From positions 3,043,001-3,107,000 of the forward strand of contig JAFFSR010000291.1 of the NCBI GenBank assembly GCA_017163975.1: a stretch of DNA of 64,000 nt. Direction: 5' to 3'. Position 1 is the first letter of the stretch; the number at the start of each line of letters is the position of its first letter. Under the pieces are notes generated by a model. The model ran no database searches and had not been told where the DNA came from. It was given only the letters and a program-made list of their open reading frames with translations. The stretch is from Anastatus disparis (taxonomy: Eukaryota > Arthropoda > Insecta > Hymenoptera > Eupelmidae). Made by a program: the position numbers and the translations under genes. Of this stretch, positions 23,424-35,461 are shown one piece after another.

Positions 23424-24608
23424 CGAAGCGTCTCACAACAAAAATGAAGTCCATTTTTTTCAAAAATTAAATTATTAAGTCATTTATATTTTTTATCCTA
23501 TTTTCTACTATATTTAATCTTACTATATTAAATTATATATTTACTATATTTAATCCTATTTTTTAATATATTTATTTCTTCTTATAGTAATAAATTCGCA
23601 AGGTATATACACGATGAAACTTAAGCTTTTAAATTTGATTTTTCAATTTTTTTTTCGTACATCAAAAAACTGCTGCAAATCGAAAAAATGCTAAAGTTTA
23701 TTTTCGGAAGCTCGCTGAACATTATCAACAAACATAGACGTACACTCATAAATACGCGTTTATTATTTATAAATAACACCCCTAGTGGAAATCGAATCTG
23801 TGAATAACTGGGAATAACTGTGAATAACTGGGAATAACTGTTATAAACTGTTCAGTTTGAGACAGGAATAACAGTTATTCCCAGTTATTCCCAGTTATTC
23901 ATAGTTATTCACAGTTATTCCCAGTTATTTACAGTTTAGTTAAAAAATAATTTGAAAAATATAAATTTGAAAAAATGAAAAAAATATATATTTTTTTTAT
24001 TTTTTTTTCTATTATAAATATATTTAGGAATAAGTGTTATTCGTACCTCTGTTTTTTCAAATTATTTTTAAGCTATAAAATGTAAATAACTGGGAATAAC
24101 TGAGAATAACTGGGAATAACTGGGAATAACTGGGGATAACTGGGAATAACTGTTATTCCTGTCTCAAACTGAACAGTTTATAACAGTTATTCCCAGTTAT
24201 TCACAGTTATTCCCAGTTATTTCCAGTTATTTCCAGTTATTCACAGTTATTCACAGATTCGATTTCCACTAGGGACATAGTATATTATTATTATTGCATA
24301 TGCTTACGAGTGTGTATTTGTGAGTGTATTATGTTTATGTGTAAGTATATGCGTGTGTATATTCATAAAAATGCACATGTACTCTATTCTTAAAATTAAA
24401 ATTGGACTTGACCATTTTTGATAAGCAAGTTCAATGGACTTAGCGCTTTTTTTATTTGCAGCAGTTTTTTGACATACCAAAAAAATTGAAAAATCAAATT
24501 TTTTAAAAATTTTATAATTAAATATAGTAGAAAATAGGCTAAAAAATATGCTTTACTTAATAACTCAATTTTAAAAAAAATGGGCTTGGTCATTTTTGTT
24601 GCTCGAGG
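23424..24608. mobile_element. Palindromic element split by a MITE
   Basis: Arms 23424-23695 and about 24420-24608 are inverted: GCGTCTCACAACAAAAATGA with its partner near 24590, TACTATATTTAAT, and TTTGCAGCAGTTTTTTGA. The left terminal word AAGCGTCTCACAACA also occurs at 23046. The MITE at 23780-24274 occupies the loop. 22875-23423 otherwise holds short direct repeats of GGACTTG(G/A)CTA. Confidence 0.7.
23780..24274. mobile_element. GAATAACTGG-word MITE
   Basis: Ends CCCTAGTGGAAATCGAATC and its inverse; the flanks are AC on both sides (23778-23779, 24275-24276). The interior is a 10-base word, GAATAACTGG or TGAATAACTG, repeated dozens of times forward on one half and inverted on the other, with an inner inverted pair containing AACTGTTCAGTTTGAGACAG. 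Confidence 0.85.
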
Positions 24609-24856
24609 CTTTATTTGTCACTAATCTTGAGTTTTTGTCTTGAGTTACATTTAACATTTTTTTATAATTTATTATATTATACACTACGCAAACTATGAAA
24701 ATGAGAAAATTACTTTTCCTACCAATTCTGTTATAAACTTTATTCAAATAAAAAGTTGCAGTGTTTGAAAAAATATTATTTGTGCCATGATATTTAAGAA
24801 ATGATTTAAGTACACTTAAGTAACTGTTTTCAACTTAGTAACAATAACATAACTTA

Positions 24857-25505
24857 CTAGGAGAGTATCACATCTCCGGATCACGGATTTTGCTCTAACT
24901 TTGAGGTAGGTTTTCAGATGTTAAAATATGGAAAAAGCCAGAATTATAGACCCCAACGCTCAATATTTCTCTAGTTGCAGGCAATTAAAGAAAATTACTA
25001 GATTTTTAAACACTTATAATTCTTTAGCATTAATAGCTAGACGCTTGTAACTGTTTTTAAATGAAAGCTACGTTCAAATCCTTTCGAAAAAGCACCTATA
25101 GCATATCAAAATATTATTTTTTCTCAAAGTTACAGCATTATAAGAATTTGAGCTGAATTTTCTTTTAAAAATATTAATTAATGATAAATGTTAAAATGTA
25201 GTACAATTTTCATAACGCTGTAACTTTGGGAAAAAATAATATTTTGATATGCTATAGGTGCTTTTTCAAAAGGATTTGAACGTAGCTTTTGTTTAAAAAC
25301 AGTTACAAGCGTCTAGCTATTAATGCTAAATTATAAGCGTTTAAAAATCTAGTAACTTTTTTAGTGATTTTCTTTAATTGCCTGCCAATAGAGAAATATT
25401 GAGCGTTGGGGTCTATAACTCTGGCTTTTTCCATATTTTGACATCTGAAAACCTATCTCAAAGTTAGTGCAAAATCCGTGATCCGGAGATGTGATACTCT
25501 CCTAG
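24857..25505. mobile_element. Harbinger-like foldback MITE
   Basis: CTAGGAGAGTATCACATCTC and its inverse start two arms of more than 300 bases that pair almost throughout, meeting near 25180. TTA flanks both ends (24854-24856, 25506-25508), matching the 3-bp TWA duplication of PIF/Harbinger elements. A related but diverged palindrome lies at 55370-55755. Confidence 0.8.
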
Positions 25506-25627
25506 TTAGTAAAAGCATTACATTTTCTCAAAATACTATGTTAAGCGCGCATCGCAATATACTGAAAATATGATTGAAGAATGGTAACATAAAAAAAACT
25601 AAAAACCGTTGTTTTAAGCTTTTTAAA

Positions 25628-26585
25628 TGTAATATAAGTTAATACAATTTGTACATAAACTTAAACTAAAATCAGTTTTTGGCAAATACTGGAACGTGTA
25701 AATGAAAATATCGTAAATCTAATAAGACAAAATAATAGAAAGTCATAAAAAATACTGATATTTGTTATTTAAGTTATTTAAATAAAATATAATTAAATGA
25801 AATTATTACATAACCTCAAAAAAATTAGATTTCGGTAAATTTTCATGGTTTATGGATTAAAATATTGCAAATCTGAGTATACAGTTGTAAAGAACATGTA
25901 TGGATTATCAAAATATGTCTTCCCAAATCTCTCAGATGCCAAATCACGCAACAAAATCTTTAAATAACCCCACGAAAAACCGTTTCTGAGCGTAGGATAG
26001 CGTGTTCAGCTGAAAATATCTTCAATCTGATTTCAGAACTCAACAGAAAGTAGAAAAATATAGAAAAAGTGTTATTTAGAGCCATAATATAGTAATTTAT
26101 TTCATTATTAAAGCTTAAAACCCCGTAAAAAAGCCAAAAAAAAACGATTTTTGGCCGAAAATTGAGTGTGCCACCATTTTTTTTGTAAACTAATGACGGT
26201 ATCGTGAAGAGCAAGAAAAAATACATAAAAAATACCTATGTTGAGTTTAGTGCCTCGAAATCTGGGATGTAAAAACACTGATTTAAAATTTTAATGAGGT
26301 TTTTCAGAGCCAATTTTGAGGTTATGAGTTTCGTAAAAAATTTTAATTATTTAAAAAGGAAAAACCTACTTTCATGATTTTTTCCAAGTCTCTGGAATGC
26401 AGAGCCTAGCTGTAAAAAAATAAAATCGAAAAATCACGTTTTTTAGCTTTATAACTCCTACATGGGGTTTAGGGGTCTGTAATTTTGGCTTTCTTAATAT
26501 TTTTTGATAACCTTTCAAGTGACCCATATCAGATACGCCATTTGGGACGGGGCAAATTCACCATGCTTATTCTGCTATAGCCTTT
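25628..26585. repeat. 960-bp arm, inverted partner of 12024-12980
   Basis: Nearly the same sequence as 12024-12980 on the opposite strand, ending CTTATTCTGCTATAGCC. An 88-codon frame inside is shared by both copies but has no recognisable features. Confidence 0.85.
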
Positions 26586-27342
26586 TTCATATACTTTCAG
26601 CTTGTAACTTTATGATCCGTTGAATTTTTAATCGCTAATTTCAATGTAGCTTTTGTAGGGACCCTTAGAAAGTATAAAAAGTAATCTCCCCTGTCTGTAA
26701 TCATATATAATTTTTTTTTAAACGTTGTAGAGATACAGGATAGATGAATTAATACTTCTGAAAGATCAAAAAATATTTTTTTCCATCCGTACATACATTT
26801 TAGCAGAATGGTTGAAAAAAAAATATTTTCCTTGACCCTCTGTTATTATAAAAAAAAATGTATATTTTTTCATAGATAAAAAGCAATAATAATAAAAAAT
26901 GTTATATTAGAATCTTATGAAAATATAAGCTATTCCTATCACATGGAAATATTGTTATTATATGTTTATTTCGCTAAAAAATTGCTTTGTTGATCATAGA
27001 ATACATTTTTGTTTACGCGTAAACATCATTTCACTTATGAAAGCTAAGTTACCTTTTCTACGATGATTCCCCTAAACATTTAACTGTCACAGATGATATA
27101 AGCGCATATTTAAATACGTAATAGATGTTTAAGAAAGTAGTAATGTACAACTAAAAAAGTTTGTATAGCAGTGAATGTTGGAGACCGTTTACTCGGTAAA
27201 AATTTCATTCAAATTATCAGGTAATCTCCCCTGGCATATAATTTTCCTTCCTTTTTTGAGATGCATTCACAAAATTCTAATTAAATAATAAAGTCAACAA
27301 TTTTATTCATGAATTTCATACCATGAAGTGTTAAATTATTTG
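26586..27342. other. AT-rich gap, no gene
   Basis: No coding signal, inverted repeat or array was recognised. Confidence 0.4.
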
Positions 27343-27344
27343 TA

Positions 27345-27583
27345 CACTGATAGAAGTCTTAGCGGACTGCCTGCTAAGAGGGGAGATGTGCAGTCTGCTC
27401 ATAGTCAGCGGTAAACAGCAAGAGAAATGTTGGCGTTTTGAATCCCAACGAGTTGCGCGCGCACGGTCGGCTGATATCAGTTGGCTTTCAAAACGCCAAC
27501 ACTTTATTTCTATTAACCAAAAGTTTTCAAGCGTACTGCGCACTCACACTTCGGCATGCAGTATACAAAAAGTTTTTTCAGTG
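27345..27583. mobile_element. CACTG-ended MITE with hairpin core
   Basis: Ends CACTGATAGAAG and CAGTG with TA flanking both sides (27343-27344, 27584-27585); outer TIR about 30 bases. Inside, TGTTGGCGTTTTGAA and its inverse form a second stem. Same terminus class as 2689-6191 and 35804-36103. Confidence 0.75.
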
Positions 27584-27585
27584 TA

Positions 27586-29606
27586 CACTTGAAATTTAAT
27601 ACATATTATACTGCTTATAATTTTTATATATTCAAAATTGAATATATATATATATTTGTGGAGAATTTCTGAGTAAGCACATTCTCAAATCTTTTTGTAA
27701 ACAATCACTGTAGTCATATTTACATACTATACTATATACTACGTATATACTATAAATAAATAAAGCGAAATCAAAGGTTACATCGTAGTATTCAGAAAAT
27801 GAAAATATCAGTTTGTCATTAGCCTTGATGAAGAGTTTGTCGTTGATATCAACGTAAGTATATAATTATTTGAATTTAAATGAAAGTCTTTGAAAAATCT
27901 AAATTGGAAAATCTATAAATTGATAATATATTATTTTAGATTGTATTGGTTATAAAATGGTTTCTACACGTAGACGTGGCGAACTTCCTACTAATCCTTT
28001 ATCATCAAGTACACTTAACTCCACTCCCAAATACAAAAATAATGTTATTATATATTTTGAAAAAGCAAACTTTCTCAAGTATGGATATATTTGTTCTTTA
28101 ACTTTCTTCTAATAATGTTTAAAAATACATATTTTTGCTGTAACTCGTCGTTTTTTATTTTTAAAAATTCATCCATATATGATAATAGCTAATTCTCAAG
28201 TATTTCAGATAGTTTAGAATCTTTGTTCGACATAAATATTATTAGAAAATAATATATCAAGTGATGGTAATAAAAAAAGTAATTCCCCTGGAATAAAAGT
28301 AATTTCTCTGTATCAGTATATTTTTTATCCATCAGTTTTTCTGGGAATAACCTATGGACAGCTTGGCTACTTTGGGATATTGTTCTATTAGATATAATCA
28401 TAAAAAAACCTGAGTAAAATTTTTAAAATGAACACCTTTATTTTCTATTATTTCAAAATTTGAATTTGACCCGTTCGAATAGAATCACCCATATTCTTAA
28501 ATTAAGTTTTAGAAAATGATTGATTCTAATTCTTGCTGTATTTTTTCAGAGTAGCTTATTATATTCACATTGTTAAATAATATTCGTATTTTATGAAAAT
28601 TGATTTTCATTTTAATTTGAATTTATCCAATGATGTGACCGCAATAATTGAATCTAATCATGTATAAAAAGTTAGGAGCCATTTAAACAAATAATAAAAA
28701 TCAGCATGTCACAGACATTGGTATATATTAATATTAAATTAATTCATTCTCATTGTCAGTGATATGCGATTAAACTCATGTCAGTTTTGGATATATTGAT
28801 ATACCATATTTTTTGAGGCTGTACATCCATCCATAACAATCTTCGAAATTATTTTCACTTTAATTACAATAAATGTATACTAAAAACATGAAAATGCACT
28901 TTCTGAAACAATTATAAATTTTTTGACTTATCATTGATACGATGATTTCATAAATAGACACATAAAGTCAATTTATTTATTTTCAACTTATATCCCACTT
29001 CGCAGTAACACAGATTTCATAATTTTGAAATTGAGTGATTAATTGTATATAAAAAAAAGTGAATTAACTAATTTTAAAACAACTTGCGTAGTATCATTTT
29101 GCAAATTATTTTTCTTTATCTCCTATCCGAAAGTACGGGGTTCCTGGCGGAATTTAGCTCCGGAAACAACAGTTTTTGTGGCTTATTTCACTTTAGCTAG
29201 CAACGACTTTTTTGTAGCTTGTTCAACTTAACAACGACCATGACAGAGCTTGTAGCCTACAAAACAATTGTCACAACTATCGTTCTTCTACATACCTTTA
29301 ATATATAAACAACACATTATTGGTACATATAATTTAGTTTTAAATTTAAATTAAATTGATTACATTAATCACATAATTTAGTTAATTAAATTTTTTTTTA
29401 AATTATTTTTAATGTTACTTCATGTAGTTGCAATAAACAAAATAATTGAAAAAATTTTATTTACACTTTATTTTTTTTAAATAATCTTTATTTTATATAA
29501 TTATCTTTGTTTTCATAATTTTATATAATCATTATTTTTATTTTCATAACTTTATAGAATTATCTTTATTTTCAAATATAACCTTTAACATAATTTTTTA
29601 AATAGA
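27586..29606. other. 2-kb gap, no gene
   Basis: AT-rich with short stop-limited frames only. A GC-richer patch at 29120-29270 has no recognisable coding content. Confidence 0.4.
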
Positions 29607-29689
29607 TTTATGAAAATTGCCCGCCCTGACCAGCAAAAACCTCGGCTTCGCCTCGGTTTTGCAAATGTCGGGCGGGCATTTTTCATAAA
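29607..29689. mobile_element. Hairpin MITE, tip CTCGGCTTCGCCTCGG
   Basis: TATGAAAATTGCCCGCCCTG pairs with GGGCGGGCATTTTTCATAAA; the loop is CTCGGCTTCGCCTCGG. 83 bases in all. Confidence 0.7.
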
Positions 29690-29808
29690 TAACGTACATT
29701 CGATAAGGTTTCGCAAAAATCTAGCGAGCAATATCTATACATAACCACGTACATTGTTGGAAGGGCAATTTCTATATATAACCACGTACTTTCGGCTGGA
29801 GATAAAGA

Positions 29809-29945
29809 AAAATAGCATACGATACGCGGCCAGAATGTTAGATGCCCTGGCGTGCGTGATATAAAGTCTTGGCTTCGCCTCGGCCTTAATATCACGCAAG
29901 CCAGGAAATCTAACTTTCTGGCCTTGGGTCGTAATATACTATTTC
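29809..29945. mobile_element. Hairpin MITE, tip TTGGCTTCGCCTCGG
   Basis: Arms from AAAATAGCATACGATACGCG to its inverse GTCGTAATATACTATTTC, including GGCCAGAA, TTAGAT and GTGATAT segments. The tip is the same TTCGCCTCGG word as the hairpin 120 bases away. Confidence 0.7.
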
Positions 29946-29997
29946 GTCCTTCGATTTGGCAGAGAATAGGCTATATGTATATATGGAATTAATCTAA

Positions 29998-30545
29998 CAA
30001 GGAAGGTACCCGAAGTGTCAGGCACCGATTTCGTTCAAACTTTAATATGTTGTACGAAATCAAAAAATAAGAGATACGTATTACTGTTCATCTGCGGAAA
30101 AACATATTTAGGGGGTGAAAACCACCCTTAAAGGTCACCCCAAAATAGTGTTTTTTCTAAATATCTTGGCTTTAACTCTATATTTTCTTATAAAAAAAAT
30201 GGAAATTATTTCTAGTGCAAAGGACAAGCAATCTATAATGATTTGAGAAGTTAGGGTTGCATCCCTTAATCTTTAGGGGATGAAACCCCCTTTTTTGTCA
30301 TGATTATGTAGTAAAACATTATAAAATCATTATAAAAAAAAAGAAAAAAATTCTTCAAAACAAAAAGCTGTCAAGTAAAGTTACGTGTATTCGCATTTTC
30401 ATTAATTTCACCCTTAAAAGGGGTAAACCACCCCTTACAAAAAAAATCAAGAAATACAAGTTTCAAGTGGTCTAATTCCGTAAACACTCGTATATAGGAG
30501 TTTTTTAGGTCGCTGATTACAAATCCGTCATCACGTTTTGCAAAT
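29998..30545. repeat. Left end of a DNA transposon (~550-bp TIR)
   Basis: Starts ACAAGGAAGGTACCCGAAG. Its inverse is at 42877-43425 with the same extent. Both copies keep ATCGGTG-type and GGGGATG(A/G)AA words. Between the two lie a broken transposase-like frame and the inserted Copia. 30546-30910 is AT-rich interior. Confidence 0.75.
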
Positions 30546-30915
30546 TTGAAATGGCAGATCCAATATGATGGATGAAAACGTCAAAAAAGTTTTAATTTCG
30601 ATGACAAATTGTATACAGCGGTTTTTGAGATCGCTGATTACGAATCCGTTATCAGGTTATTTATTGGCAGTTTAATGTAAGCCTTAAATATAATTCTCAT
30701 CATAATATTCAGCATGCATCTATTGTGAAGCTTAATGAAAAAAACTGTTTTCGCAATTTCACATATTTAAATCTTTTAATTATATAGTTTATTATTTAGT
30801 TCTGCTTGATCTTAAGATAGTAATAACAGCAACAAGAGATATAAATTATATATATTATAGAGTATTGAAAAAGTAACACAATTTTTATATATTTCTAAAT
30901 GTTTTATATTCTTAT

Positions 30916-31296
30916 TATTGAATAAATAGTTTAATTTAGTGATTTTCTAAATAAAACACAAATTTGATAAAGCACCTTATTAAGTAGTTTATTTTATGTA
31001 AAAGTAACCCGTCTAATTACAAAAAAAAAAATTCTAATTACTGATCTAATTTGTACAATGAACTTATAATGTACTTTATTTAATCGTTAATATAAAACAA
31101 AGAAAAGCTTTGTATAGAGAAAAATCTAAATTGTTGCACAGAACAGACGAAGGCGCGCACTCCGACAGACTGACGAGACTCAACCAGAGACGAATTGAAC
31201 GTCGAAGACTGACAAATTAAGGGAGGGGATAAATTTCATGGTTACATGAAAAACAACCTCTACATATATATTGAGCGCCCTGCGCCATATCCAACA
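30916..31296 (-). mobile_element. Copia 3' LTR
   Basis: A 381-bp repeat, nearly identical to 41279-41660. On the minus strand it begins TGTTGGATATGG, like Drosophila copia, and the element is flanked by CTTAT (30911-30915) against CTTGT (41661-41665), a 5-bp duplication with one change. Just upstream on the minus strand GAGAGGGAG (31297-31305) is a short polypurine tract. Confidence 0.9.
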
Positions 31297-32262
31297 CTCC
31301 CTCTCGCAGTAGCTCAGTCTTGCTTGTTATCTGAAACAATAAATAAAAAAAAAACAGAAACTTAGTAAAATATCTTACTCGTCATAGTTTAATATTAATC
31401 TCATCAATTTATTATGCAGATCAAATGATAAAAGTTTAGTAAAAATATCAGACACTTCTTTTGATGGTGTCCAATCTACTCTAACTAAAGAGTACCCCCC
31501 GTTAAGATAGGTAAAATGCCCTCCCTCATATATTTTAAAACTAATATTTTTTCTTGTTTTTATAGTAATTAAGATTAGGTTTTGTTATATTTATAGTTTC
31601 CTAACACATACCCTAACCTCAACATAACCTAAAAATCACTTTTTTTATAAAATTTTTTTTTCATCTGGAAGGATGAATGATATTAATCCCGCGAAAAACA
31701 TATGACTAGGTCTTAGCACTCTCTTCAACTGTGATTTTTTGCGAGTCCTAGAAAGCATTTTTTCTAACCTAAAAATAACATTTGAATCATAAAATCTCCG
31801 TAACTTTGCTTTGGAAGGGGCTACAAGTAATTTTCTGGGCTTAAAATTTGTATTTTTAAAAAACAAATAAAGTTTATCATGACCAAAAATTCGATTCTGG
31901 CATGGCGCCATGGCGAAAAACTCGAAAAACCATTTTTTCATAGGTTTTCTGTCGGTTATTGGTCTCTAGCAACTCACAAATCATTTTTAGAGAAAAAAAC
32001 ATAGCTTCATTGGATTCTACGTGGAAAAATACATTGAAAATGTGCATGATTACTTTAGGAATACTTGGATGCTGTTACAAAACAATTAAAAAAATAATTC
32101 TGAAATTATTACATATCTACTTTGCATCGTTGCATATTATGTTTCTATGACTTTGGTCATCTCTTTAGAGTCACAAAGCTACTATTCAATGTATTCATAG
32201 GCAAATGACGTCCACTGTACGCGAAAAACAGAGACAAATACTAGACAGATAACTATAACTCC

Positions 32263-32318
<56 letters not shown>

Positions 32319-33001
32319 GAATAACTTGCTATCCCTCGTATATACATAAGGAATAGTGAGTTGTTCTTAGGAAACGCAAATTATTTTTCTTGTACATAGA
32401 TAAAAAACCAATGTTTATCTATTCCTGTAACTATTCTTTTTAGTGTTCTTTTTTTAGCTTGTAAGAGACCTAACATGTTTTCTGTCCTCCATAAATGACG
32501 AACTCGATAGATTTGAACAATTAAATGATTCCAATTAAGTTCTAAATTCAAAAATTAAAAGATCATTATCTCTTTAGAGTCATAAAGCTACTATTCGATG
32601 TATTTACAGCTAAATTACGCCTATTGCACGCCAAAATAAGATTTTTAAACATAACTGAAGTAACGGTCGTATCATCTGTCTTTTTGTATTACAGTAGACT
32701 CTGGATACAAGAGAATCAACGGGCCTTCAGGAGAGGAATTTTCTTGAAAATTCTCTCATACAAAGAGTCCCCAACACGCTCGAGTCAAAAGTGATACCCA
32801 CACCTACTGTTTTGTTGTGTGAGTTGTATCCAACATGCGTGTATATTCTGTCTCTCTCACTTTCATAGTGGTGGGATAACGCAAATACTTAGGCTCACGC
32901 CCATATTTAGGAGAAAGAGCTCGAAATCTCTTATATCGCAATCTCTTGTATCGAGAGATCACTGAATCATTAGAGAGACAAAGACGGAATAACGTTTTAG
33001 T

Positions 33002-33050
<49 letters not shown>

Positions 33051-33981
33051 AAAAATAGTGAGCTATTGCTAGGAACTCTAGGAGCTATTGCTTCTCATAT
33101 GTATATACAAAGAATAGTGAGCTGTTGCTAGAAACAACGCGCTTGATTCTCATATATGTAGAAGCAATGTATTTCTTATATCGGTTGCTACTCTATTTTT
33201 TGCATATAATGGCCTGAAGACAAATCATAATTGTGGCAGTTCTAACAAAGAATATAAATGCTTACATAGAAGTGTACTTTCAGGCTCGAATTTATAGACC
33301 CAACACGATTGTTACTAAAACCTTATTCCGTCTTTGTCTCTCTAATGATTCAGTGATCTCTCGATACAAGAGATTGCGATATATGAGATTTCGAGCTCTT
33401 TCTTCTAAATATGGGCGTGAGCCTAAGTATTTGCGTTATCCCACCACTATGAAAGTGAGAGAGACAGAATATACACGCATGTTGGATACAACTCACACAA
33501 CAAAACAGTAGGTGTGGGTATCACTCTTGACTCAAGCGTGTTGGGGACTTTTTGTATGAAAGAATTTTCAAGAAAATTCCTGAAGGCCCGTTGATTCTCT
33601 TGTATCCAGAGTCTACTGTAATACAAAAAGACAGATGATACGACCGTTACTTCAGTTATGTTTAAAAATCTTATTTTAGCGTGCAATAGGCGTAATTTGG
33701 CTGTAAATAGTAGCTTTATGACTCTAAAGAGATGATGATCTTTTAATTTTTGAATTTGGAACCTAATTAGAATCATTTAATTGTTCAAATCTACCGAGTT
33801 CGTGATTTATGGAAGACAGAAAACATGTTAGGTCTCTTACAAGCTAAAAAAGAACACTAAAAGGAATAGTTACAGGAATAGATAAACATTGGTTTTTTAT
33901 CTATGTATAAGAAAAATAATTTGCGTTTCCTAAGAACAACTCACTATTCCTTATGTATATACGAGGGATAGCAAGTTATTC

Positions 33982-34047
<66 letters not shown>

Positions 34048-35461
34048 GGAGTTAACGTTATCTGTCTAGTATTTGTCTCTGTTTTTCGGGTGTAATGGAC
34101 ATAATTTGCCTATGGATACATTGAATAGTAGCTTTGAGACTCTAAAGAGATGACCAAGGTCATAAAAACATAAAATGCAGCAACGACGCAAAGTAGCTAT
34201 GTAATAATTTTAGAATTATTTTATTTTTTTAATTGTTTTGTAACAGCATCCAAGTATTCCTAAAGTAATCATGCACATTTTCAATGTATTTTTTCACGTA
34301 GAATCCAATGAAGCTATTTTTTTTTCTTTAAAAATGATTTGTGAGTGGCTAGAGACCAATAATCGACAGAAAACCTATGAAAAAATGGTTTTTCGAGTTT
34401 TTCGCCATGGCGCCATGCCAGAATCGAATTTTTGGTCATGATAAACTTTATTTGTTTTTTAAAAATACAAATTTTAAGCCCAGAAAATTACTTGTAGCCC
34501 CTTCCAAAGCAAAGTTACGGAGATTTTATGATTCAAATGTTATTTTTAGGTTAGAAAAAATGCTTTCTAGGACTCGCAAAAAATCACAGTTGAAGAGAGT
34601 GCTAAGACCTAGTCATATGTTTTTCGCGGGATTAATATCATTCATCCTTCCAGATGAAAAAAAAATTTTATAAAAAAAGTGATTTTTAGGTTATGTTGAG
34701 GTTAGGGTATGTGTTAGGAAACTATAAATATAACAAAACCTAATCTTAATTACTATAAAAACAAGAAAAAATATTAGTTTTAAAATATATGAGGGAGGGC
34801 ATTTTACCTATCTTAACGGGGGGTACTCTTTCTTGTTCTGCAATCTCTATTATAGTGTTCTTTAATCTTAATCATGTAATTTAGTCTTTTACTGCAGCTA
34901 ATTTTAGAACTTTGAATTGCAGCATCGTTGCCACACCATAAGGTCATTGGCAATAAATCTATATTTATAACTAATCTAATTGAATTTTTGTAACGAAACC
35001 ATTTCTTGACATGCTTCACTTATTGATACATACTCGGCCTGGCATGTTGAGAGTGATACGTATCGTTGTCTGTGTGTTTTCCAAGCAATAGGATCCTTGA
35101 ACAATCTTATTACATAACCACTGGTAGCTAAGGCTCCCCTGGCATCGGCAAAACTTGCATCGGAACATCCATTCATTTCCTCGGCTCTCCCTCCAAAAAT
35201 GACTTCACTATCCCTTGTACACTGCAAATAACCACAGACTCCTCCAACAATGTTCCATTCATTCATGGTAGGATTGAACTGATGTCCACTCCAAACACTC
35301 TTCGTATACATGTTATCTGGTCTAAATGCATTTGCCAGGCACAACAGAGAACTTACTGTTTTACGATATGGTACACTTTCCATAGTCAGCCGATCTGACC
35401 CTTCATCTGGACTTTTTTCTCTCTCTCTCTCTCTTCTAATTTTATTTGACCCGGTTAGCAA
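31297..35461 (-). pseudogene. Copia RNase H, split by palindrome
   Basis: The N-terminal part (34976-35461) has the RNase H signature of Copia: CSDASFADARG, then LSTCQAEYVSISEACQE. The frame continues with LWCGNDAAIQ...RLNYMIKIKEHY to 34826, and the last part, VRVDWTPSKEVSDIFTKLL, lies at 31395-31490. Removing 31495-34825 restores one continuous reading frame across the junction, so the 3.3-kb palindrome is a later insertion with TA duplication. Confidence 0.9.
31495..34823. mobile_element. Giant near-perfect palindrome (3.3 kb)
   Basis: Starts CCCCCCGTTAAGATAGG and ends with its inverse; TA duplicated at 31493-31494 and 34824-34825. Arms 31495-33007 and 33308-34823 (about 1.5 kb each) are almost identical in inverted orientation; the loop is about 300 bp and begins with a (TA)n run. 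Each arm carries the same 98-codon frame (31645-31941 minus, 34377-34673 plus) with no recognisable features, and (TA)n microsatellites at 32270-32312 and 33989-34038. No transposase seen. Confidence 0.92.

Noticed and set aside
25960..26226. 88-codon hydrophobic protein
   Set aside because: Shared by the two inverted 960-bp arms only because the DNA is repeated; no start context or domain.
31570..31640. Telomere-like (TTAGG)n sequence
   Set aside because: Only scattered TTAGGTTATG/AACCTAA words, not tandem, and inside the palindrome arms.
31645..31941. 98-codon conserved protein, also at 34377-34673
   Set aside because: The two copies are the arms of one palindrome; identity follows from the inverted repeat and there is no recognisable domain.
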